From positions 191,730,031 through 191,794,030 of the forward strand of contig NC_088201.1 of assembly GCF_037126465.1 (NCBI RefSeq): 64,000 bases of DNA, given 5' to 3'. The DNA comes from Ornithodoros turicata. Taxonomy: Eukaryota > Arthropoda > Arachnida > Ixodida > Argasidae. A program made the translations under genes and the position numbers. Of this stretch, positions 56,841 to 64,000 are shown piece after piece; position 1 is the stretch's first letter, and every line of letters begins with the position of its first letter. The notes beneath the pieces are model-generated. The model saw only the letters and a program-made list of their open reading frames with translations. It was not told the origin of the DNA and ran no database searches.

Positions 56841-57309
56841 CATGAGTCCCGACCGGCGATGATGGAATGCCACGGAGAGGCGGTGACGGTGGCCTATCTC
56901 CATGGCCGCGCCGGTCGAACTGAGGCCGGTGCTCCGGACGCGTGGCCATCTTCATCGTTGTCCACGGCCTGCTACAGTGCTCCCCCCTCAGACGCGGAGC
57001 GGCGAAAAAGAAGAACGGTGATCTACGTCGATACCGGGAGGGAGGGAGCAAGAGTGACCGTGGATGACGCGCACTGCTGGACATGTCCACGGGCGGCACA
57101 GCACACGTTGCAGGCGGAGGTCGATGGGTGGGGCGGGAGCGGCCGAGATGAGGTTTGCCAGAGATTATAGTTGACGTTGTCGAAGTCGTGGTCGGGCGTT
57201 GGAGTCGTTGGGGTGCCGCAACCGGCACGGGAGCGAGAGCTCGTAGGGTCCCATGAAGTGAGGCTGCGTAGCCATGAGGACTGCCGAGCATAGGACTGCC
57301 GAGCATACC

Positions 57310-57592
57310 TCGGCAAAGCTCACTCATGAGCATGCTCACCCATGCTCACTCATGCTCATTTTGGCAAATGAGCGGAGCATGAGTGAGCGAACGGAAATTT
57401 GAGCAGAGGATGAGTGAGCATGAATGAGCAAGCAGAGAATTGAGCAGAGGATGAGTGAGCAAACACAGATTTGAGCGGATGATGAGTGAGCATGAGTGAG
57501 CAAGCGGCGAGTTGAGTGAGTGAGTGAGCAAGTGGCGAGTTGAGTGAGCATGAGTGAGCAAACAGCGAGTTGAGTGAGCATGAGTGAGCAAG
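57310..57592. repeat. GAGTGAGCA minisatellite
   Basis: Repeats of ATGAGTGAGCA mixed with GGCGAGTTGAGTGAG and GCAGAGGATGAGTGAGC. Runs of ORFs here (repeating LTHAHS) only reflect the repeat. Confidence 0.85.
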
Positions 57593-57599
57593 ATCTTCA

Positions 57600-58399
57600 G
57601 GAATACAACTATGTACTTGATTTCATCTCAGTTCCGGCAAGCCGGTCCCCTTTGGTCCTCCGATTTCATTGATTCTTTTTTATGCTAAAGCCACAGCTCT
57701 ATGATGAACAGTGCCACTGGTCCGAAACTTGAGATCGCAGCAGTTGCCGAGAAAAAAATTGACGAGCGTGCCTGGGTGGCGTCGTGCGCTTCACAGAATC
57801 TTCCTCGGGTGGTACTTTGAGGCCGTCTCGTCCGCACCACGAACGCGCTAGAGGAGCGCGAATTTTTTTGCACGTTCTACAGATGCCGTACTACCACATA
57901 ATTTTAAAAAACGGGCATTTCCTCTCACGAACTGTTCTATAAAAACTCGCGAAAACGCTCGTGAGCGCGATTTTGCGCACATTTTAAACTTTTATTACGG
58001 AAGAAGTACGCATGGTAGAATTACGAACTCCACACCAAATGAAAGATAATTAATTGCTCTCTCCAACGACGTATTACGCATAAATGTGACTGTTACTGGA
58101 GCATAGGTAGAATGAGACGGACCATGCTCCCTCCGTGAAAATACGCGAAGTTCGTAGGTCAATTCCTCAAAAACCCCACCTTTAATTTTGGCAAAAAAAA
58201 TTGCATGGAATCCTGATTATATTACCTTTCCAATGGTGTAAAATTTGTGTATTCTAAAAGTTTAGAACCGAAATGCCAGCGCGCATAAGGATAGCATGTA
58301 CAACGCGGCCATGCGGTTCCAACTCCGGCCACCCTCCGGCGTTTGTACTGATCGTCGACGAAGGGGACCTGGCTTTCATTACCTCCTGTGCCTGAGATG
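57600..58399. other. No recognisable gene
   Basis: No coding homology. The stretch TGTACAACGCGGCCATGCGG (58290) recurs in near-identical form right of the copia element (about 63121), so a dispersed repeat or a local duplication brackets the insertion site. Confidence 0.35.
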
Positions 58400-58404
58400 G
58401 GCAT

Positions 58405-58623
58405 TGTTAGCAGTGCAACGCAGGGCAACCTAGGTGTTCTGGAACGGAGACAGGAAGAGGAACCGAGACGTGGCTGATCCAACTTCAACGCTTTCCCTTT
58501 TTTAATGAATGCGCTGGGCGCGAGCAGTGCAATATATACCAAACCTACCAAACATAACAAAGAAAACGAAACATTGCGCTTTCGCCCACTGGTGGCGGTA
58601 CATTACACGCAGAAATACCAACA
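58405..58623 (-). repeat. Copia 3' LTR
   Basis: It begins TGTTGG and ends CTAACA on the minus strand. A CAATATATACC TATA-like segment (58529-58539 on the plus strand) may serve as promoter signal. It is identical to the 5' LTR except at position 58411. Confidence 0.95.
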
Positions 58624-58650
58624 CGCCCCCTAATGTACTGACACCATAAT

Positions 58651-61600
58651 CTATACACATGTCTTGATGCCAAGGTTATTACGGTGTTCTGCAGTTTTCG
58701 TTCCTGACAGGGCCTTTGTGAAGATGTCGGCAGGATTTCTGGAAGACTCAATGTGCTGCAGGTCCAATTTTTCCTCTTCGATCTTCTCTCGAAGAAAGTA
58801 GTACTTGATGTCAATGTGCTTGCTCCGTTCTGATGTTATCTGGTTTTTGCTAAGAGAGATTGCTGCCTGGTTGTCAGCAAACAACACTTGTGGTTTCCGT
58901 GTGAACTCTTGGGCCCCGATTTCTTCTGCGAAGTGCTGAAGCCATAGCACCTCCCTTGCTGCATGACACATTGCCATGTATTCTGCTTCGACTGTTGACA
59001 GCGCGATAGTTCGCTGCTTTTTACTGCTCCATGAGATAACAGAACCTGCCAAAGTGACCGCGTATCCGCTGAACGACTTTCGGTCCGTCTTGTCTCCAGC
59101 CCAGTCCGCGTCGCAAAAGGCCTGTACGCAGTTTCCGCTTCGGCGGTAAACGAGCCCATGATTGATTGTTTGCTTCACGTAGCGAAGGATATGTTTTATT
59201 CCATTCCAGTGCTCCTCGCTCGGGTTGTCGCTAAATTGGCTCATGTAGGCAGTTGCGAACGCTAGATCCGGCCTTGTTCCGCCCGAGAGGTACAGTAGTG
59301 CTCCAACCGCTTGTCTGTACTTTCGTCCAAGCTCTCCACTTGAGCTACCGCTCTCCGCCCTTTGGTACTTGCTTCCGGGATCCAGGGGTGAGGATGTCCC
59401 TTTTACGTTCGACATACCGAAAGCCTCCAGGATCTCTTCAGCGTAGACTGCCTGGTCGAGAGATAGATCCCCGTTCGCATTTCGCTTCAAGCGTATTGAG
59501 AGAATGTGACTAGCCTCTCCCAAGTCCTTTATCTCAAATTTTTCGCCAAGCCGTCGCTTGAACTTTGCAATTTCTTCATCGTCTTTAGATATGATGAGCA
59601 AGTCGTCCACGTAGACCCCTATAATCAACTGCTTGTGTGGAGAGACGTAGACACAAGGGTCTGACTTGGCTCTCTTCATGCCATCGGACTTCAAGAATTT
59701 GTCCAAGGTGTAATTCCATTCTCTCCCGGATTGTCGTAACCCATAGAGACTTTTCCGTAGAAGGCAGACTTCGTCTTGGTCCTGTGGCTCAAAGGACTGA
59801 GGCTGCTCCATGTATATTGTCTCCCTTAATGTCCCGTTTAGGTAGGCTGCTGTGACGTCCACCTGGTGAATCTTCCACCCTCTTTCTACGGCTAAGGCCA
59901 GCAGTGTCCTCACGCTCTTCAGCTTTACAACGGGCGAAAAGGTTTCACTGAAATCCACTCCCTCCACTTGCGAATAGCCACATGCCACTAGGCGTGCCTT
60001 ATAGCGCTCCAGCTCGCCGTTTGCGTTGTACTTTTTGCGGAACACCCACTTGCATTTTGTGACTTGTCTGTTCTTTGGTCGAGGCACAATTTCCCACGTT
60101 CCGAAGGTTTTTAGATTGTCTAACTCGCAGTTAATAGCAGATTCCCACTCTTCTCTATCAGGTGCTGCTAGCGCTTCATCAAAGGTCTTCGGATCTTTGC
60201 TATCGGCTTGTTTGGCAACGCACGTCACGTGACTGGCCCCTGCTTGCAGTCTCTTGTTTGCTAGCCTTTCTGAGCGCCTCAGCGTGGAGACTTCCACTTG
60301 GATGTCCACCGGGGGAGTCTCTGCGTGGACTTCTGCCCTTGCACTTCCTCCAGGGTCTCTCTGATCGCTGGTGTCGAAGTGTTCGGCTGTTCTCCCAGTT
60401 TCTTTATAACCTTCTTCTGCGTCAAAGGTAATTGCGATGTGACCGTCGTCGGACACTTCAATGTCGGTGTCTTTGGAGTGGGCGTGCTTGCACGGAAAGA
60501 ACTCCTCATTAAAGACAACATCGCGACTCACGAAGAAGGATCCGTCTTTCAGACTCAGTAGCTTATAGCCTTTTACTCCTTGTGGATACCCGACGAAGAC
60601 ACACTCTTCTGCTTTCGGGTCCAGCTTTCCTCTGTGCTTCCTCCGGCTCCGCGCACTCCATGCACGGCACCCGAACACCCGTAGATGATTTAGTACCACA
60701 TCGCTCCCTGACCAGAAAGCTTCTGGGGACTGTCCTCCAATTGCCTTCGATGAGCACTTGTTCCTGATGTGACATGCAGTAACTAATGCATCCGCCCAGA
60801 GCTCTTTGGTCACTCCAGACTCAATGAGTAGACATCTGGTCGTGTCCAGCAGTGTTTGATTCATTCGTTCCGCAACTCCATTCTGTTCAGGCGTTCCAGG
60901 TATCGATAGTTGCCGTCGAATTCCGTGCCTTATCAAGTACTCGTTGAACTCTCTGCTGGTATACTCGCCTCCATTGTCGCTGCGGAGTGTCTTGATCGTC
61001 CTGTTGTGCAGGTTCTCTGCCATGCGTCTGTACTCGTCAAACTTTTGGATGACTTCATCCTTTGTCTTGATCGGATATACTACTGTGTATCTCGAGTAAT
61101 CGTCGATGAATGTGACAAAGTAACTCGATCCTCCCTGCGACGTCGGAGTGATCCTTCCCGCTACATCAGAGTGTACCAGTTCAAGTGGTGCCTTTGCTCG
61201 AGTGGCTTCGGCTTTTGGAAAGCTTCGTCTTCTCATCTTTCCCAAGCAACAGGTTCCGCAGACGTCCCCTGTACGCTCCTCTTCGTTTATTCCACACAGC
61301 TGCCGTACCGCTTCTTGATGGAGATGTCCCAGCCGTCTATGCCACAAGGACAGATCCCTCAACCGCGGACCTTTCGATTCCGTTTGAGATTCGCTGATTT
61401 GGTACAGCCGTCCTTCACGAGTTGCAGTGAGGATTATCGCACCAGTGTTTTCGGTAACTTCAGCTGAGCCTTCAGCAAAGGTGACACGCAATCCGCGCTC
61501 TTCAATTTTTCCTACAGAAAGAAGATTGCAGTTCAAGTCGGGCACGTAAAGTACGTCTTCGAGAGTGAGGTTTGTCCCTCCATGCTCTTCAGCCAGCTGT

Positions 61601-62586
61601 ATTTGGACGCGCCCTTTGCCGATGACGCGCATGGATTCCTTACTTGCTGTCTGGACATTTGAATCGCAGGGCTGAAAGTCTGTCAGCTTGGCCCTATGTG
61701 ACGTCATATGATCCGTGGCGCCGCTATCGAGGTGCCAGACGTAGGAGTCCTGCGACACGCTATTCATAATGCAGAGTGCCTTGTGCCCAACTATCCTCTT
61801 CTCAGAGCTCATTCGTCTTCTCTGTGGCCCACTCTTCTCTTCTCTGGGGAACTGGTCACAGTCTTTGGCAATATGCCCTATCTTGCCACAGGCAAAACAG
61901 CGTACTCTCCTCTTTTCCTCAGGCCTTGAAAATAGATTTTGGTTCCCTTGTCTGTCATCCCGTCTCCCATAAGCTTGGGTGATGAGAGCTGCGGTCTGTC
62001 CGTCTTCTTCCACAGCGTGCCCATCCTGACGACGGGACTTTCTTTTCTCTTCGACGAGAAGCCTTGTCTTCACAGTCTTCGTAGTTAAAGCTTCCTCGTC
62101 CTGTTCGAGGTTTAGGATGAGTGGCTCGTACGTATCTGGGAGACCCATGAGCATTACCAATGCTACCTCCGTGTCCGTGAAACCATGACCAGCAGAAGTC
62201 AGCTTCCTGTGCAGTTCCATGAGTCTGCCCAAGTAGTCCCTCATTTCTTCTTCTCGCTTCATCTTCACGTTGAAGAAATCCCGCATTAATTGAAGGATGT
62301 GTAGGAGCCCAAACTTGGAGTGCATTTCATGCAGCGTATCCCAAGCCTCCTTAGCTCTTGAACTGGTGCCAATGTCGTCTAGATAATTATCTTCAACGAC
62401 GAGAAATAGGAATGTGAGGGCTTTGCTATCATTCTTCTTCTCTTGGTCGGTCATTTCTTCGGCGTATCCGGGATCGATGGCTTCCCAGCATCCCTTCTGG
62501 ACCAAGGCAGCCCGAACCCGTATTGACCATGAATGGTAGTTGTCCGAGGACAGCTTGGTAAGCTTAAACTCATCCGTCGCGGACAT
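58651..62586 (-). CDS. Copia Gag-Pol polyprotein, intact (1311 aa)
   Basis: Domains in order: copia-type Gag (residues 1-190, NYHSW motif), zinc knuckle CFACGKIGHIAKDC (230-243), aspartic protease DSGATDH (287-293), integrase zinc region (HRRLGHLHQ to CGTCCLGK, about 416-450) and catalytic core with Asp474, Asp537 and Glu573 at D-D-35-E spacing. The integrase tail is followed by RT (CKWVFRKKYN, about 845; LVACGYSQ; QVDVTAAYLNG; YVDD at 992-995) and RNase H (SWSSKKQRTIALSTVEAEY; ADNQAAI; ITSERSKHIDIKY). Together these package RNA, copy it to DNA and insert it. The order PR-INT-RT-RH identifies Ty1/copia. No stop or frameshift is present, and the length is normal for a single-ORF copia. Expression would start in the 5' LTR. 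Confidence 0.97.
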   Translation of the reverse strand: MSATDEFKLTKLSSDNYHSWSIRVRAALVQKGCWEAIDPGYAEEMTDQEKKNDSKALTFLFLVVEDNYLDDIGTSSRAKEAWDTLHEMHSKFGLLHILQLMRDFFNVKMKREEEMRDYLGRLMELHRKLTSAGHGFTDTEVALVMLMGLPDTYEPLILNLEQDEEALTTKTVKTRLLVEEKRKSRRQDGHAVEEDGQTAALITQAYGRRDDRQGNQNLFSRPEEKRRVRCFACGKIGHIAKDCDQFPREEKSGPQRRRMSSEKRIVGHKALCIMNSVSQDSYVWHLDSGATDHMTSHRAKLTDFQPCDSNVQTASKESMRVIGKGRVQIQLAEEHGGTNLTLEDVLYVPDLNCNLLSVGKIEERGLRVTFAEGSAEVTENTGAIILTATREGRLYQISESQTESKGPRLRDLSLWHRRLGHLHQEAVRQLCGINEEERTGDVCGTCCLGKMRRRSFPKAEATRAKAPLELVHSDVAGRITPTSQGGSSYFVTFIDDYSRYTVVYPIKTKDEVIQKFDEYRRMAENLHNRTIKTLRSDNGGEYTSREFNEYLIRHGIRRQLSIPGTPEQNGVAERMNQTLLDTTRCLLIESGVTKELWADALVTACHIRNKCSSKAIGGQSPEAFWSGSDVVLNHLRVFGCRAWSARSRRKHRGKLDPKAEECVFVGYPQGVKGYKLLSLKDGSFFVSRDVVFNEEFFPCKHAHSKDTDIEVSDDGHIAITFDAEEGYKETGRTAEHFDTSDQRDPGGSARAEVHAETPPVDIQVEVSTLRRSERLANKRLQAGASHVTCVAKQADSKDPKTFDEALAAPDREEWESAINCELDNLKTFGTWEIVPRPKNRQVTKCKWVFRKKYNANGELERYKARLVACGYSQVEGVDFSETFSPVVKLKSVRTLLALAVERGWKIHQVDVTAAYLNGTLRETIYMEQPQSFEPQDQDEVCLLRKSLYGLRQSGREWNYTLDKFLKSDGMKRAKSDPCVYVSPHKQLIIGVYVDDLLIISKDDEEIAKFKRRLGEKFEIKDLGEASHILSIRLKRNANGDLSLDQAVYAEEILEAFGMSNVKGTSSPLDPGSKYQRAESGSSSGELGRKYRQAVGALLYLSGGTRPDLAFATAYMSQFSDNPSEEHWNGIKHILRYVKQTINHGLVYRRSGNCVQAFCDADWAGDKTDRKSFSGYAVTLAGSVISWSSKKQRTIALSTVEAEYMAMCHAAREVLWLQHFAEEIGAQEFTRKPQVLFADNQAAISLSKNQITSERSKHIDIKYYFLREKIEEEKLDLQHIESSRNPADIFTKALSGTKTAEHRNNLGIKTCV

Positions 62587-62803
62587 GTTCCTCGAGAACT
62601 CACTGCTTAACGTCGTCTTCTTGACTCGTCTTTCGCAGCAGCCGTGCCCCGTCCAAGCCTCTTGCTCCTCAACGGATTCCGGCGTACGTCAGCGGAAACC
62701 AAAAGCGATGTCAAGGATACCGAGCTCAGATCCCGTGATGCCGTCCGCAGTCACAACTGGCGTCTTAGATGCCGGTCCAGAAAAAGATTCCCGATGCGCT
62801 GGC

Positions 62804-62817
62804 CTGGGCCCATAACC
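62804..62817 (-). promoter_or_regulatory. Copia primer binding site (initiator Met tRNA internal)
   Basis: GGTTATGGGCCCAG directly follows the LTR on the minus strand. Its complement CTGGGCCCATAACC matches the anticodon stem-loop of initiator Met tRNA, the half-molecule primer used by copia. Confidence 0.85.
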
Positions 62818-63036
62818 TGTTAGGAGTGCAACGCAGGGCAACCTAGGTGTTCTGGAACGGAGACAGGAAGAGGAACCGAGACGTGGCTGATCCAACTTCA
62901 ACGCTTTCCCTTTTTTAATGAATGCGCTGGGCGCGAGCAGTGCAATATATACCAAACCTACCAAACATAACAAAGAAAACGAAACATTGCGCTTTCGCCC
63001 ACTGGTGGCGGTACATTACACGCAGAAATACCAACA
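62818..63036 (-). repeat. Copia 5' LTR
   Basis: This is the upstream LTR relative to the minus-strand ORF. The initiator-tRNA-type primer site adjoins it at 62817-62804. Confidence 0.95.
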
Positions 63037-63041
63037 GGCAT

Positions 63042-63675
63042 TTCGTGCCATATCGTATTTCGACTAAGGACAGGGTGCAAAGAACAAACGTTGCTGTCAT
63101 GTTAAGTGCATGAGGAGAGCAGGTACAACGCGGCCCTACGGTTCCATCTTTCGTTCTAATCTTTTGTTTTCTGTTGACAGGCGCTTGAGATGTGGTCCGT
63201 ATTTAACTACCTTGAAGCAGGGCAGCTGGCCTAATACATTGATACGCACAGAAGTACAGGAATAATACAACATTGCAAGCCGGTAGAGTGGTTTATTTGG
63301 TGACTGGCTTTGCTATTGCTCACCTTTAGAGAGAATTTACGAAAGACACTAAAACAAGAGTAAAATATAGTTGCGGTGCATGGAAGAGCCATACATACAT
63401 TTTAAATACAAAACACAGCTCTGAAAGCGGAATCGGGAACAAATGTCACCTATGTGTGAGCGGCATCACAAACTGATTCTGTTGGAAAACATAGATTTGT
63501 ATGCACATTCTCGAAAACATCACCAGCCAGACGTAGTGTGTGGATCGTTCGACGTGCTGAAAACAACGCAGCTATGACCGAGGTTCAAACATGTCCTCGG
63601 CGGTTCTTGCTAGCTGAACTCCAGATACTGCATGACTTTCAGATGCTTTGTACCACACATGGCATGAACGGATCC
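63042..63675. other. No recognisable gene
   Basis: Apart from the repeat at about 63121 shared with 58290, nothing was identified. Confidence 0.35.
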
Positions 63676-63678
63676 CTG

Positions 63679-64000
63679 TCACTGGCCGAACCAGCTCCCA
63701 TTCATCCTTTTTCGAATTTCGAAAGCTGCAACCTGAGCCGACGGAATGTGCAGCAGTTCCGTGGCGTGTTCCTTCTTTTTGAGAGCGCACACAAAGTCTT
63801 CAGCGGTTTGAATAGCTTCAGCGGGTGGACATCGCAAGTTATCCAAGCTTGCTATATGTTTCAAAGAGCCCTCGACCCCATCGCACACATTTTTTCCATG
63901 GCCACTGGCAGAGAAAATCCATCGCAGTAATAAGTTGTTTTTTCCCATTTCATAGAGCTGGTACCTGTTCTTAAAGTGCGCTGCTGCACTGTCGGACACG
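63679..64000 (-). CDS. Partial ORF, SDxAAxxFKN / HGKxxCDG family, runs off the edge
   Basis: An open frame enters from the right edge and stops at 63679. It reads SDSAAAHFKNRYQLYEM, then WIFSASGHGKNVCDGVEGSL and TAEDFVCALKKKEH. The pattern of SDGAAxQFKN followed by an ATSHGKGxCDGIGG-like motif recurs in large, poorly characterised arthropod proteins, often multi-copy; I recall the pattern but cannot name a function. The codons immediately before the window are unseen, so the N-terminus is missing. It may be transposon-derived or a retained gene fragment. Confidence 0.5.
   Translation of the reverse strand, partial: VSDSAAAHFKNRYQLYEMGKNNLLLRWIFSASGHGKNVCDGVEGSLKHIASLDNLRCPPAEAIQTAEDFVCALKKKEHATELLHIPSAQVAAFEIRKRMNGSWFGQ

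Larger units (their letters stand above)
58405..63036 (-). mobile_element. Complete, young Ty1/copia retrotransposon
   Basis: Two 219-bp LTRs (58405-58623 and 62818-63036) differ at one position only. Five-bp target duplications GGCAT lie at 58400-58404 and 63037-63041. Next to the 5' LTR on the minus strand is GGTTATGGGCCCAG, complementary to the anticodon region of initiator methionine tRNA, the primer used by Drosophila copia. A short purine tract (AGGGGGCG) precedes the 3' LTR. A single 1311-codon frame fills the interior. All parts needed for retrotransposition appear present. Confidence 0.97.

Noticed and set aside
56758..57339. 193-codon minus-strand ORF rich in Pro, Arg and Ser
   Set aside because: It lies in GC-rich repetitive DNA with competing ORFs on the other strand and has no recognisable domain.
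58836..62300. Plus-strand ORFs of 60-185 codons across the copia element
   Set aside because: They are antisense shadows of the intact minus-strand polyprotein.

Overview
This is a eukaryotic, intron-containing, transposon-dominated window. It most resembles the genome of a tick (Acari: Ixodida). I infer that from tRNA-derived SINEs resembling the tick 'Ruka' family and from a secreted fibrinogen-related lectin gene of the ixoderin/tachylectin type. The species cannot be fixed from sequence alone. There is no bacterial gene organisation, rRNA or CRISPR.

Layout. 52-1.4 kb holds a decayed minus-strand relic of a fibrinogen-related (FReD) gene inside a segmental duplication (0.83-3.0 kb, partner at 23.8-27.8 kb). 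5.6-7.5 kb carries a SINE, a LINE 3' end and a palindromic TA-flanked MITE. 7.53-10.83 kb is a tandem array of about 14 copies of a 233-bp unit; each unit carries a hammerhead ribozyme motif, and this is the most interesting structure here. A Penelope-like RT fragment abuts the array at 10.83 kb. 13.5-18.2 kb holds the one host gene I can reconstruct end to end: a five-exon, 266-residue secreted FReD protein on the minus strand. 20.6-27.1 kb is a pile of retroelements: a 5'-truncated Penelope-like element with RT and GIY-YIG nuclease, a minus-strand Ty3 relic, and a plus-strand Ty3 relic with short LTRs.

28.5-33.5 kb is a foldback region enclosing a hAT transposase remnant, LINE scraps and SINEs, with a hAT MITE inserted in a SINE. 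34.285-40.617 kb is one complete PIF/Harbinger transposon with inverted ends, a TTA target duplication and two convergent spliced genes (MADF protein and DDE transposase). Both genes are damaged, and a LINE sits in a transposase intron. 41.0-50.2 kb is bounded by inverted copies of an unknown gene's terminal exon and 3' UTR, and encloses a Ty3 relic with a SCAN-like Gag invaded by a LINE. 50.7-54.8 kb may be another large DNA element with short inverted ends. 55.3-57.6 kb is MITE and tandem-repeat DNA. 58.405-63.036 kb is an intact, very young Ty1/copia element. A partial ORF runs off the right edge.

How the parts relate. Nearly everything outside the FReD locus is mobile DNA in nested layers, so relative ages can be read. 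The copia element (LTRs differing at one base) and the last block duplication in the hammerhead array look most recent. The FReD gene appears to be the survivor of local duplication that left at least one pseudogene. The hammerhead array next to Penelope-like sequence fits the known link between type I hammerheads, Penelope-like elements and small circular-RNA 'retrozymes', although here the ribozyme and the RT lie on opposite strands.
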